From positions 1 to 64,000 of the forward strand of contig NZ_JOIX01000033.1 of the NCBI RefSeq assembly GCF_000720175.1: a DNA stretch of 64,000 nucleotides, in the 5' to 3' direction. This DNA is from Streptomyces sp. NRRL S-337 (GTDB taxonomy: Bacteria; Actinomycetota; Actinomycetes; Streptomycetales; Streptomycetaceae). Below, piece by piece: positions 43,024 through 52,427 of this stretch. The notes under the pieces are model-generated. The model had not been told where the DNA came from and searched no databases. It saw only the letters and a program-made list of their open reading frames with translations. How positions within the stretch are numbered: the stretch's first letter is position 1; each line of letters opens with the position of its first letter. The position numbers and the translations under genes are program-made.

Positions 43024-45467
43024 TACTGGCAGGCCTCGCAGGACTCGGGGTTTTCCAGGGAGCAGGCGACCGCCTCGGGGTCGGTCACCGGCAGCTGCGG
43101 CGTTTGCTGGGCGGGGACGGACGCGGCGCGCGCCGACTGCGCGATCCGCGTCGCCGGGCGCGACCGCAGGTAGTACGTGGTCTTGATGCCGCGCTTCCAG
43201 GCGTACGCGTACATCGAGCTGAGCTTGCCGATGGTCGGCGACGCCATGAAGAGGTTCAGCGACTGGCTCTGGTCGAGGTACGGCGTACGGGCCGCGGCCA
43301 TGTCGATCAGGGCGCGCTGCGGGATCTCCCAGGCGGTGCGGTAGAGCGCCCGGATGTGCTCGGGGATCCACGCCACGTCCTGCACCGAGCCGTTCGCCTC
43401 GCGCAGCGCGTCCCGGGTTCGCGCGTCCCACAGGCCCAACGCCTTGAGCTCCTCGATCAGATAGGCGTTGACCTGCAGGAACTCACCGCTCAGCGTCTCG
43501 CGCTTGAAGAGGTTGGACACCTGCGGCTCGATGCACTCGTACACGCCGGCGATGGAGGCGATGGTCGCGGTCGGCGCGATCGCGAGGAGGAGGGAGTTGC
43601 GCATCCCGGTCTTCGCGATCCGGGCGCGCAGCGCGGCCCAGCGGTCCGCCCAGCGCGGCTCGGCGTCCGGGTAGTGGTCGGGGTGCAGCACGCCGCGGGC
43701 GGTGCGGGTCGCGGACCAGGCCGGGTGCGGGCCGTGCCGGTCCGCGAGGTCGGCGGACGCCTCGTAGGCGGCGAGCATGATCCGCTCGGAGATACGGGTG
43801 GACAGCTCCTTCGCCTCGGGGGAGTCGAAGGGCAGCCGCAGCCGGAAGAAGACGTCCTGCAGGCCCATCAGGCCCAGACCGACCGGACGCCAGCGGGAGT
43901 TGGAGGCGGCGGCCTGCTCGGTGGGGTAGAAGTTGATGTCCACGACGCGGTCGAGGAAGGTGACGGCCGTACGGACCGTGGCGTCCAGCCGCTCCCAGTC
44001 CATCGCCTCCTCCCAGCCGTCGGCCTCGTCGCCCAGGTGCGCGGCGAGGTTGACCGACCCGAGGTTGCAGACCGCGGTCTCCCCGTCGTCGGTCACCTCC
44101 AGGATCTCCGTGCACAGGTTGGAGGAGTGCACGACCTTGCCGGGCTCGGCGGTCTGGTTGGCGGTGCGGTTGGCGGCGTCCTTGAACGTCATCCAGCCGT
44201 TGCCGGTCTGCGCCAGGGTCCGCATCATGCGGGAGTACAGCACCCGGGCCGGGATCTGCTTGAGCGCCCGGCCCTCGGCCTCGGCCTTGCGGTACGCGGC
44301 GTCGAACTCCTCGCCCCACAGGTCCACCAGCTCGGGGACGTCGGAGGGCGAGAACAGCGACCAGTCGCCGTCCGCCTCCACCCGGCGCATGAACTCGTCC
44401 GGGATCCAGTGCGCGAGGTTCAGGTTGTGGGTACGGCGGGCCTCTTCGCCGGTGTTGTCGCGGAGCTCCAGGAACTCCTCGATGTCCGCGTGCCAGGTCT
44501 CCAGGTAGACGCAGGCCGCGCCCTTGCGCCGGCCGCCCTGGTTCACCGCCGCGACCGAGGCGTCCAGTGTGCGCAGGAACGGCACGATGCCGTTGGAGTG
44601 CCCGTTGGTGCCGCGGATCAGCGAACCGCGGGCCCGGATCCGGGAGTACGACAGCCCGATGCCGCCGGCGTGCTTGGAGAGCCGGGCCACCTGGTGGTAC
44701 CGGTCGTAGATCGAGTCCAGCTCGTCCAGCGGGGAGTCCAGCAGGTAGCAGGACGACATCTGGGGGTGGCGGGTGCCGGAGTTGAAGAGGGTGGGGGAGG
44801 AGGGGAGGTACGAGAGCGAGCTGGTGAGGCGGTACAGCTCGGCGACGTCGTCCAGCGTGCGGGCGCTGCCCTCTTCGGAGTCAGCGGTTTCGGCGAGGCC
44901 GCAGGCCACCCGCAGCAGGAAGTGCTGGGGCGTCTCGACGACCTGACGGGTGGTGGGGTGCCGCAGCAGATAGCGCGAGTGCAGCGTCCGCAGCCCGAAG
45001 TAGCCGAAGCGGTCGTCGGCGCCGTCCGCGAGCGCCTGCTCGACCAGCGCGTCCAGCCGCGCCGCGTGGGTCCGTACGAACTCCGCGGTCTCATCGGCGA
45101 TCAGCCCCTCGCGGTGGCCGACCTCGATGGAGGCGGAGAAGGCGACCGCCCCCTGTTCGGCCGCCTCCTCCGAGATCGCGAGGGTGAGCAGCCGCGCGGC
45201 GAGCTTGGAGTACTCCGGCTCGTCACCGATCAGGCCGGCCGCGGCCTCGGTGGCCAGCGCGCGCAACTCGGCCTCGTCGGAACCCGCGTGCCGGCCGCGC
45301 AGGGCGGCGGCGGCCACCTTGCCGGGGTCGGTCGCGGTGAGGTCCGCGGTCAGCTCGGTGAGGGTGCGCAGCAGGGCGACGCCCGGACCGTCGGAGGCGG
45401 GCGGCGTGGTCACCGCGGGCGGCACGACCTCGGCGTCTGACGCGGGTTCCGTTGGCGCGATGGTCAC
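43023..45467 (-). CDS. nrdA: Class Ia ribonucleotide reductase large subunit
   Basis: 814-aa catalytic subunit that reduces ribonucleoside diphosphates. The active-site cysteines lie in QMSSCYLL, SNLCTEIL (with the catalytic Glu) and AVCNLGSVNL. The radical-transfer tyrosine pair is in KTTYYLRSRPAT, and the C-terminal thioredoxin-reactive pair is CEAC. GTG 45467 has a GGGAGAG site. An N-terminal ATP-cone is not clearly recognisable. The upstream region has a cobalamin riboswitch and NrdR-type boxes, so the operon should be off when B12 supports the class II enzyme. Confidence 0.95.
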   Translation of the reverse strand: MTIAPTEPASDAEVVPPAVTTPPASDGPGVALLRTLTELTADLTATDPGKVAAAALRGRHAGSDEAELRALATEAAAGLIGDEPEYSKLAARLLTLAISEEAAEQGAVAFSASIEVGHREGLIADETAEFVRTHAARLDALVEQALADGADDRFGYFGLRTLHSRYLLRHPTTRQVVETPQHFLLRVACGLAETADSEEGSARTLDDVAELYRLTSSLSYLPSSPTLFNSGTRHPQMSSCYLLDSPLDELDSIYDRYHQVARLSKHAGGIGLSYSRIRARGSLIRGTNGHSNGIVPFLRTLDASVAAVNQGGRRKGAACVYLETWHADIEEFLELRDNTGEEARRTHNLNLAHWIPDEFMRRVEADGDWSLFSPSDVPELVDLWGEEFDAAYRKAEAEGRALKQIPARVLYSRMMRTLAQTGNGWMTFKDAANRTANQTAEPGKVVHSSNLCTEILEVTDDGETAVCNLGSVNLAAHLGDEADGWEEAMDWERLDATVRTAVTFLDRVVDINFYPTEQAAASNSRWRPVGLGLMGLQDVFFRLRLPFDSPEAKELSTRISERIMLAAYEASADLADRHGPHPAWSATRTARGVLHPDHYPDAEPRWADRWAALRARIAKTGMRNSLLLAIAPTATIASIAGVYECIEPQVSNLFKRETLSGEFLQVNAYLIEELKALGLWDARTRDALREANGSVQDVAWIPEHIRALYRTAWEIPQRALIDMAAARTPYLDQSQSLNLFMASPTIGKLSSMYAYAWKRGIKTTYYLRSRPATRIAQSARAASVPAQQTPQLPVTDPEAVACSLENPESCEACQ

Positions 45468-45615
45468 GTGATGCTCTCCCTCACTCGGCGGGGGCCGGGA
45501 GGGGCGTGGGCGCGACGGGCGCACGCGGGCATGCGGCACCCCGTCAGGTCAGGGGTGCGCGGGCACACCGCGCGGCGTCCACCGGCCCTCCCTCGGGGCC
45601 CGGACGTATCGACGT

Positions 45616-45635
45616 CCGCACCGATGGCGGTGCGG
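45616..45635 (-). promoter_or_regulatory. Hairpin in the nrdAB expression platform
   Basis: CCGCACCG (45616-45623) pairs with CGGTGCGG (45628-45635) around a 4-base loop, immediately 3' of the B12 aptamer on the transcript. It may serve in transcription control, though no T-run follows. Confidence 0.45.
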
Positions 45636-45639
45636 GCGT

Positions 45640-45780
45640 GCCGTCGGCAGGTCCTCGGACTTCCGGGCGCACGGCGGCCCGTCGACAAAGGCGGGCGGGT
45701 GCGCTCGTACACCGTTGCGGGACAGTCCCGGATTCCCACCGGGTTCCCCTGCGGCGACAGCGAGGACGAGCATACATGTG
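45640..45780 (-). promoter_or_regulatory. Cobalamin (B12) riboswitch
   Basis: On the minus strand the conserved segments appear in order: GGGGAACCC, then GGTGGGAATCCGGGACTG (45740-45723), TCCCGCAACGGTG (45722-45710) and, about 50 bases on, AGTCCGAGGACCTGCC (45661-45646). These are the canonical core elements of the B12 aptamer. In Streptomyces a B12 riboswitch is known to repress nrdAB when the vitamin is present. The aptamer ends about 175 bp upstream of the nrdA start. Confidence 0.93.
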
Positions 45781-45804
45781 GTGGTGCCCCCTCAGGCGCA
45801 CCCC

Positions 45805-45833
45805 CACATCTAGTGTGTCGTGTGTGATCACGC
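45805..45833. promoter_or_regulatory. Putative NrdR boxes
   Basis: CACATCTAGTGTG (45805-45817) is a near palindrome like the NrdR consensus ACAC-ATAT-GTGT. A second, weaker TGTGTGATCACGC follows at 45821-45833. NrdR represses ribonucleotide reductase genes when dATP is high. The spacing fits tandem boxes only roughly. Confidence 0.5.
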
Positions 45834-45905
45834 GGTGTCTGTCAGTGCATCACCCTCGGCGCCGAGCCACCGGGGGACGGGGTGAACCGGCCCGGTGGCA
45901 ACGGA

Positions 45906-45943
45906 ACGGGCCGCTCCCTCCCGTGCGGGAGGCAGCGGCCCGT
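45906..45943 (-). terminator. Terminator of the symporter operon
   Basis: ACGGGCCGCT (45906-45915) pairs with AGCGGCCCGT (45934-45943), with further pairing CCTCCC/GGGAGG inside. It lies just beyond the symporter stop on the minus strand and is followed by TTCCGTT in that direction. Confidence 0.75.
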
Positions 45944-45963
45944 GGCGTCGGACGCGGGGTGGC

Positions 45964-47652
45964 TCAGTGCCCCGCCGGTGCCCCCGCCGTGGCCGGCGGG
46001 AGGTCGGCGAGGACGCCCTTGTCGCCCGCGTCGGCGGTGTAGTCCGCGGGGCTGGTCTCGTCCGTGCCGTCGGGGGCGTTGAAGGCCCGTAGGACGACGG
46101 TGAGGACGACCGCGACGACGACGTTCAGGACGAACGCGGTCAGGCCGATGTAGCCGATCTCCCCGAGGCCGGGGATCGCCGTGCTGGGGCCGCCGAAGTG
46201 CTTCTGCTTCGGGGTGGCCACGCCGTACGCCGCGAGCGTGCCGTAGAGCATGCCGGCCGCCCAGCCCGCCAGCAGGGCCCAGCGGTGGAACCAGCGGGTG
46301 AACAGGCCACCGACCAGGGACGGCAGGGTCTGCAGGATCCAGATCCCGCCCAGCAGCTGGAAGTTGATGGCGACCGTCTTGTCCATGGTGAGGACGAAGA
46401 TCAGGGCGCCGACCTTGACCAGCAGGGAGACCAGCTTGGCGACCTTGTGTTCCTGCTCGGGCGTGGCGTCCTGCTTGAGGAAGTCCTTGTAGACGTTCCG
46501 GGTGAAGAGGTTGGCGGCCGCGATGGACATGATGGCCGCGGGGACGAGCGCGCCGATGCCGATCGCGGCGAACGCCACGCCGGTGAACCAGCTGGGGAAC
46601 ATGTCCTCGAACAGCTGGGGGATGGCCAGTTGCGGGTTGCCCTGGATGTCCGTACCGGCCTTGATGGCCATGAAGCCGAGCAGCGCCAGCAGGCCCAGCA
46701 TCAGCGAGTAGAGCGGCAGGATCGTGGTGTTGCGGCGGATCACGTTGCGGCTGCGCGAGGACAGCGTCGCGGTGATCGAGTGCGGGTACATGAACAGCGC
46801 CAGCGCCGAACCGAGCGCCAGAGTGGCGTACGCCCACTGGGCGTTGGGGCCGCTGGTCACTTCGCCGCGTGGTTTGCCGGGGACGGCGCCGGGCTGCGCG
46901 AGCGCCTTGCCCGCCGCGTGGAAGATGCTGTCGAAGCCGCCCAGTTTGATCGGGATGTAGACGATCGCCACGCCGATGACGAGGTAGATCAGGCCGTCCT
47001 TGACGAACGCGATCAGGGCGGGCGCGCGCAGACCGGAGGAGTAGGTGTAGGCCGCCAGGACCGCGAAGGCGATCAGCAGCGGCAGGTCCTTGACGAACCA
47101 GTTGGTGTGCTCGCCACCGCCGATGCCCATGACGTCCAGCACCGCCTGGATGCCCACCAGCTGGAGCGCGATGTACGGCATCGTGGCGAGGATGCCGGTG
47201 AGCGCCACCGCCAGCGACAGGCCCTTGGAGCCGAAGCGGCCGCGGACGAAGTCGGAGGTGGTGACGTAGCCGTGCTTGTGCGAGACCGACCAGAGGCGGG
47301 GCAGGAAGAGGAAGATGAAGGGGTAGACCAGGATCGTGTAGGGCACGGCGAAGAAGCCGGAGGCGCCCGCCGTGTAGACCGCCGCCGGGACGGCCACGAA
47401 GGTGTACGCGGTGTACAGGTCACCGCCGAGCAGGAACCACGTGATCCAGGTGCCGAAGCTGCGGCCGCCCAGGCCCCATTCGTCCAGGTTGGCGGACTGC
47501 TCGGCCTTGCGCCAGCGGGCGGCGAGGAAGCCCATGACCGTCACGGCCAGGAAGAAGAAGACGAAGACGGCGAGGGCGACGCCGTTGACGCCGTGGGTCT
47601 GGGAGGCGGCCAGCCGGACGGTCGCCGGGGCCGCGGTCACGAGGGCGTTCAC
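45964..47652 (-). CDS. Sodium:solute symporter (SSS family)
   Basis: 562-aa transporter with about 13 hydrophobic helices. The N-terminal part includes the SSS-type DEWGLGGRSFGTWITWFLLGG loop, and helix 5 is followed by LVGIQAVLDVMG. Closest in layout to monocarboxylate/solute permeases (MctP-like) that are paired with a small DUF3311 protein, but the substrate cannot be told from sequence. The GTG start overlaps the stop of the DUF3311 gene (GTGA), so the two are a coupled pair. Confidence 0.87.
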   Translation of the reverse strand: MNALVTAAPATVRLAASQTHGVNGVALAVFVFFFLAVTVMGFLAARWRKAEQSANLDEWGLGGRSFGTWITWFLLGGDLYTAYTFVAVPAAVYTAGASGFFAVPYTILVYPFIFLFLPRLWSVSHKHGYVTTSDFVRGRFGSKGLSLAVALTGILATMPYIALQLVGIQAVLDVMGIGGGEHTNWFVKDLPLLIAFAVLAAYTYSSGLRAPALIAFVKDGLIYLVIGVAIVYIPIKLGGFDSIFHAAGKALAQPGAVPGKPRGEVTSGPNAQWAYATLALGSALALFMYPHSITATLSSRSRNVIRRNTTILPLYSLMLGLLALLGFMAIKAGTDIQGNPQLAIPQLFEDMFPSWFTGVAFAAIGIGALVPAAIMSIAAANLFTRNVYKDFLKQDATPEQEHKVAKLVSLLVKVGALIFVLTMDKTVAINFQLLGGIWILQTLPSLVGGLFTRWFHRWALLAGWAAGMLYGTLAAYGVATPKQKHFGGPSTAIPGLGEIGYIGLTAFVLNVVVAVVLTVVLRAFNAPDGTDETSPADYTADAGDKGVLADLPPATAGAPAGH

Positions 47653-47906
47653 CGGCCACCGTCCTTGCGGAGGCGCTGCTCACGCCGGACGAGCTTGTAC
47701 GCGACGGTGGTCAGCACCGTCGAGATCAGCACCCACAGCATCTGGTACCAGTAGAAGAACGGGATCCCGATCAGCGTCGGTTCGATCCTGGCGTACGAAC
47801 TCACCCACAGCATCGAGACGAACGGAGCCAGCAGGCACAGTCCGGCCACTATGCGCGTCGGGGTGACGACCGGTCTTCCGGTCGGTGATTCGGCTGGCTC
47901 TGGCAT
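47649..47906 (-). CDS. DUF3311 small membrane protein, symporter partner
   Basis: 85-aa protein with two hydrophobic helices (about 19-36 and 48-68), of the DUF3311 family, nearly always located immediately upstream of SSS symporters. The ATG at 47906-47904 begins MPEPAESPTGRPVVTPTR, and a basic C-terminus (RREQRLRKDGGR) follows. It is probably an accessory subunit aiding symporter folding or function, analogous to the YhdT/YwcB-type partners. Confidence 0.83.
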   Translation of the reverse strand: MPEPAESPTGRPVVTPTRIVAGLCLLAPFVSMLWVSSYARIEPTLIGIPFFYWYQMLWVLISTVLTTVAYKLVRREQRLRKDGGR

Positions 47907-47983
47907 CAGCGTGGCTCCGTCCCTGACTGTCTCCTGTGTAATCGGCTGAAAATCTATGGCAGGGCCGTGGCGCGCGTCACTAG

Positions 47984-48007
47984 GTGTCCGCATATCGGTA
48001 TGGACAC
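47984..48007. promoter_or_regulatory. Inverted repeat upstream of DUF3311-symporter operon
   Basis: GTGTCC (47984-47989) and GGACAC (48002-48007) are exact complements, with inner ATA/TAT also paired. The element lies 78-101 bp upstream of the DUF3311 start codon and may bind a repressor. No dasR-type consensus. Confidence 0.4.
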
Positions 48008-48088
48008 TCCGCGCGGAAAAGCGCGGCGGGCAGCGGGAGTTCCGCGCCCGCCGGCGCGCCGCCCGGTCCGCGGGGAGGGCCCGTTCCG

Positions 48089-48127
48089 CGGGGGTGTCCG
48101 GTCCACGGGGGTGTCCGGTCCACGGGG
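48089..48127. repeat. 17-bp tandem repeat
   Basis: CGGGGGTGTCCGGTCCA occurs twice head to tail (48089-48105, 48106-48122) with a further partial copy, in the noncoding stretch between dasR and the DUF3311 gene. Degenerate copies precede it. Confidence 0.8.
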
Positions 48128-48169
48128 AGTGCCGATTTTTGCGGGCGTGTCCGGCCCGTAGGGCGTTGC

Positions 48170-49075
<906 letters not shown>

Positions 49076-49085
49076 TTATACACCC

Positions 49086-49091
49086 TTGACA
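49086..49091 (+). promoter_or_regulatory. -35-like TTGACA of dasA
   Basis: A perfect TTGACA lies 79 bp upstream of the dasA start and just ahead of the first dre-like site. A good -10 at 17-18 bases was not found. Confidence 0.35.
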
Positions 49092-49096
49092 CCCCA

Positions 49097-49112
49097 AAAG
49101 GTCTAGGCCAAG
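49097..49112. promoter_or_regulatory. dre-like DasR site 1 (dasA)
   Basis: AAAGGTCTAGGCCAAG matches the core of the DasR consensus ACTGGTCTAGACCACT (GGTCTAG, CCA). Confidence 0.6.
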
Positions 49113-49120
49113 CTGCGGGA

Positions 49121-49136
49121 ACTGGTCTAAACCATT
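49121..49136. promoter_or_regulatory. dre-like DasR site 2 (dasA)
   Basis: ACTGGTCTAAACCATT matches the DasR consensus at 14 of 16 positions, between the promoter and the dasA start codon. Confidence 0.85.
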
Positions 49137-49169
49137 AAAGACCACACCCGGCCTTTAGGGGAGAGCGCA

Positions 49170-50438
49170 ATGAAGCGTGGGCTCATAGCAGCGACGGCCG
49201 TCGCGGGAATGCTGGTGAGTGTCGCTGCCTGTGGGTCCAGCGACGGCGGGAAGACGGGGGCGGACGGCTTCAAGGGCCAGAAGCTGACCGTATGGGTGAT
49301 GAGCGGATCGAACCCGGAACAGTGGTCCCAGCAGGTCTCCGAGCAATTCAAGAAGAAGACCGGCGCCACGGTCGAGTTCAAGGTCCAGCAGTGGAACGGC
49401 ATTCAGCAGAAGCTGAGCACCGCCCTTTCCGAGGACACCCCGCCGGACGTCGTGGAAATCGGCAACACCCAGACCGCCGCCTACGCCAAGGCCGGCGCCC
49501 TGGCCGACCTCGGTGACCTCAAGAAGGACATCGGCGCCGACTGGAACGACGCGTTCAACAAGGCGTCGGTCGTGGACGGAAAGCAGTACGCACTGCCGTG
49601 GTACGCCGGGAACCGCGTGGTGATGTACAACAAGAAGATCTGGGCGAAGGCCGGTATCAAAGGCATTCCGAAGACCCGTTCCGAGCTCTTCAAGGACTTC
49701 GACACCATCAAGAAGAAGACCGACGCCGAACCGCTCTACCTGCCCGGCCAGAACTGGTACTTCTTCGACGGCCTGACCATCGGCACCGGGGCCGACCTGG
49801 TGAAGAAGCAGGGCGGCAAGTGGGTCTCCAACCTCGGCGACCCCAAGGTCTCCAAGGCCATGGACATCTACCGGCAGTACCAGTCCTTCAGCACCGCGCC
49901 GAAGAACAAGGACGAAGCCACCCCGCAGCAGGCCGAGGTCTTCGCCAAGGGGAAGACCGGTGCCGTCATCGCCATGGGCTACGAGGCCGCCACCGCCGTC
50001 AAGGCCAACCCGGACATCAAGCAGGACATCGGCTTCTTCACCATTCCGGGCGAGACCGCGGACAAGCCCGAGGGGGTATTCCTCGGCGGCTCCAACTTCG
50101 CGGTCGCCGGAATGGGCAAGAACCAGGAACTCGCCAAGGAATTCCTGAAGGTCGCACTCTCCAAGGAGAACGACGGGCAGATGGTCAAGGAGGCCGGCTG
50201 GACCCCGAAGTCCGCCGACCTGGCCGGCGCCGCCAAGGAGAATCCGGCCGCCGCGGCCGCCGCCCCCGCGGCACAGAAGTCCGGCGGCACCACTCCGCTC
50301 ATTCCGCAGTGGGCCGCCGTGGAGAACGTCCCGAACCCCATCAAGAGCTACATGACGGCCGTGCTGAACGGTAAGTCCCCGGCCGACGCCGCCAAGGACA
50401 TCGAGTCCGAGATCAACTCGCGGCTCGCCAAGCAGTAA
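49170..50438 (+). CDS. dasA: Chitobiose/GlcNAc ABC transporter substrate-binding lipoprotein
   Basis: 422-aa extracellular solute-binding lipoprotein of family 1. It has a signal peptide with a lipobox ending at C21 (VSVAAC), a short Gly/Ser linker and then the periplasmic-binding fold (LTVWVMSGSNPEQW, NRVVMYNKKIWAKAG, LGGSNFAVAG). DasABC imports N,N'-diacetylchitobiose with the shared ATPase MsiK, encoded elsewhere. It is repressed by DasR through the upstream dre sites. A hairpin after the stop may lower expression of dasBC relative to dasA. Confidence 0.94.
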   Translation: MKRGLIAATAVAGMLVSVAACGSSDGGKTGADGFKGQKLTVWVMSGSNPEQWSQQVSEQFKKKTGATVEFKVQQWNGIQQKLSTALSEDTPPDVVEIGNTQTAAYAKAGALADLGDLKKDIGADWNDAFNKASVVDGKQYALPWYAGNRVVMYNKKIWAKAGIKGIPKTRSELFKDFDTIKKKTDAEPLYLPGQNWYFFDGLTIGTGADLVKKQGGKWVSNLGDPKVSKAMDIYRQYQSFSTAPKNKDEATPQQAEVFAKGKTGAVIAMGYEAATAVKANPDIKQDIGFFTIPGETADKPEGVFLGGSNFAVAGMGKNQELAKEFLKVALSKENDGQMVKEAGWTPKSADLAGAAKENPAAAAAAPAAQKSGGTTPLIPQWAAVENVPNPIKSYMTAVLNGKSPADAAKDIESEINSRLAKQ

Positions 50439-50449
50439 CCACACCGGCT

Positions 50450-50483
50450 GCGTACGGGGCCGGCCGTCCCCGGTCCCGTACGC
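50450..50483 (+). terminator. Intra-operon hairpin between dasA and dasB
   Basis: GCGTACGGG (50450-50458) pairs with CCCGTACGC (50475-50483). It could act as a partial terminator or as a 3' stabiliser of the abundant dasA message. Confidence 0.6.
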
Positions 50484-50545
50484 GCGTCAGCAGGTGCACA
50501 CCGACCTTCACGGCAACCCGGCGACAACAAGGGGGAACAGGGGCC

Positions 50546-51583
50546 ATGGCAGTGCAGCTCGACGCCGCGGGGGAAGAGACCGCGCCGCACACCGGCAAGG
50601 GGGCAGACCCGCCCACCCGCGGCACCGCAGGCGGACGGACCACCCGCCGCACCCCTCGGCCTCCCGCCCGCCGCACCCCTCGGCCTCCCGCCCGCCGCAC
50701 CCCGTATCTCCTCCTGCTGCCCGCCCTCCTCGCCACCGCCGTCTTCCTCGGCTGGCCGCTGGTCCGCAACCTGCTGCTCTCCTTCCAGAACCTCAACATG
50801 AAGGAGCTCATCCAGCACCTCACCGACTGGCGCGGGACCGGCAACTACCAGGAGGTCCTGGGCAGCGAGCAGTTCTGGCGGGTCACCGGCCGGACCGTCG
50901 TCTTCACCGCCGTCAACGTGGTGCTGATCATGGTCCTGGGCGTGCTGATCGGACTGCTGCTGGCCCGGCTCGGCAAGAAGATGCGGCTGACGCTGTCGCT
51001 CGCACTGGTCCTGGCCTGGGCGATGCCGGTGGTCGCCGCCACCACCGTCTTCCAGTGGCTCTTCGACTCCCGCTACGGCGTCGTCAACTGGCTGCTCGAC
51101 AAGCTCGGCCGGCACGGCATGGCCCACTACGACTGGGTCGGCACCCAGCTGTCGACCTTCTTCGTGATCACCGTGCTGATCGTGTGGCAGTCCCTGCCGT
51201 TCGTGGCCCTCAACCTCTACGCGGCCACCACGACCATCCCCCGGGAGCTCTACGAAGCCGCCCGGATGGACGGGGCCGGCACCTGGAAGGTCTTCACCTC
51301 CGTCACCTTCCCCTTCCTCAAGCCGTTCTTCCTGGCCACCACGTTCCTGGAGATCATCTGGGTCTTCAAGGCGTTCCCGCAGATCTTCGCGATCAACCAG
51401 GGCGGCCCGGACCGGCTCACCGAAACCCTGCCGATCTACGCCTTCACCGAGGGCGTCGGCAACCTCCACTTCGGCATGGGCGCCGCGATCTCCCTGCTGA
51501 CCATCGCCGTGCTGCTCGTGATGACCGCCTACTACCTGCGTCTGACGCTCAAGCAGGAACAGCAAGAGGAGAACGAGCTGTGA
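50546..51583 (+). CDS. dasB: Aminosugar ABC transporter permease DasB
   Basis: 345-aa inner-membrane permease. About six hydrophobic helices start near residue 53 (YLLLLPALLATAVFLGWPL). The EAA loop, which docks the ATPase, is ELYEAARMDGAGTWKVFTSV near residue 233. The first 50 residues are a basic Pro/Arg-rich tail encoded partly by a 24-bp tandem repeat (50645-50692), giving RRTPRPPA twice. The stop overlaps the dasC start (GTGA). Confidence 0.92.
   Translation: MAVQLDAAGEETAPHTGKGADPPTRGTAGGRTTRRTPRPPARRTPRPPARRTPYLLLLPALLATAVFLGWPLVRNLLLSFQNLNMKELIQHLTDWRGTGNYQEVLGSEQFWRVTGRTVVFTAVNVVLIMVLGVLIGLLLARLGKKMRLTLSLALVLAWAMPVVAATTVFQWLFDSRYGVVNWLLDKLGRHGMAHYDWVGTQLSTFFVITVLIVWQSLPFVALNLYAATTTIPRELYEAARMDGAGTWKVFTSVTFPFLKPFFLATTFLEIIWVFKAFPQIFAINQGGPDRLTETLPIYAFTEGVGNLHFGMGAAISLLTIAVLLVMTAYYLRLTLKQEQQEENEL
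50645..50702 (+). repeat. 24-bp tandem repeat inside dasB
   Basis: Two perfect copies of a 24-bp unit (50645-50668, 50669-50692) and a partial third encode RTPRPPAR repeats. Being in frame, copy-number change would only alter tail length. Confidence 0.85.
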
Positions 51584-52419
51584 AGCGCACGGCCCTTTCG
51601 ACGGCCGGCCGCATCTGGCCCAACGCCACGGCGGCCCTGCTCGCCCTCGGTTTCGCCTTCCCCGTCTACTGGATGTTCAGCACGGCCTTCAAACCGACCC
51701 GGGACATCATCACCGAGGACCCGGTGTGGTTCCCCCTCCACGGCACCGTCGAGCACTTCGCGACGGCCGTGAACGCCCCCCACTTCTGGGCACTGGCCGG
51801 CAACTCGGCCGTCGTGACCGTCCTGGCCGTCGGGCTGTCCCTGGTCATCGCGCTCTGCGGGGCGTTCGCCCTCACCCGGATGCGCTTCAAGGGCCGCCGC
51901 GGCATCCTGCTGACCTTCATGGTCGCCCAGATGGCGCCGTGGGAGGTCATGGTGATCTCCATCTACCTGATCGTCCGGGACGCCGACCTGCTCAACAGCC
52001 TGGTACCGCTCACCTGCTTCTACACGCTGATGGTGCTGCCCTTCACCCTGCTGACACTGCGCGGCTACGTCGCCGCGGTGCCCAGGGAACTGGAGGAGTC
52101 CGCGATGGTCGACGGCTGCTCCCGGCGGCAGGCGTTCCGCAAGGTCGTCCTCCCGCTGCTGGCACCCGGCCTGATGGCCACCTCCCTCTTCGGCTTCATC
52201 ACCGCCTGGAACGAGTTCCCGCTCGTGCTGGTCCTCAACAAGGAGCCGGGCACCGGCACGCTGCCGCTGTGGCTCTCGCAGTTCCAGACCCAGTTCGGCG
52301 ACGACTGGGGCGCCACCATGGCCGCCGCCTCCCTCTTCGCCGTCCCCGTCCTCGTCCTCTTCCTGTTCCTGCAACGCAAGGCGGTCGGCGGTCTCACCTC
52401 CGGCGCAGTGAAGGGATAA
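51580..52419 (+). CDS. dasC: Aminosugar ABC transporter permease DasC
   Basis: 279-aa permease partner of DasB with six helices and the EAA loop ELEESAMVDGCSRRQAFRKV near residue 173. GTG 51580 overlaps the dasB stop. With DasA it imports chitobiose or GlcNAc oligomers; no ATPase gene is nearby, consistent with use of MsiK. Confidence 0.93.
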   Translation: MKRTALSTAGRIWPNATAALLALGFAFPVYWMFSTAFKPTRDIITEDPVWFPLHGTVEHFATAVNAPHFWALAGNSAVVTVLAVGLSLVIALCGAFALTRMRFKGRRGILLTFMVAQMAPWEVMVISIYLIVRDADLLNSLVPLTCFYTLMVLPFTLLTLRGYVAAVPRELEESAMVDGCSRRQAFRKVVLPLLAPGLMATSLFGFITAWNEFPLVLVLNKEPGTGTLPLWLSQFQTQFGDDWGATMAAASLFAVPVLVLFLFLQRKAVGGLTSGAVKG

Positions 52420-52427
52420 CGCACGCC

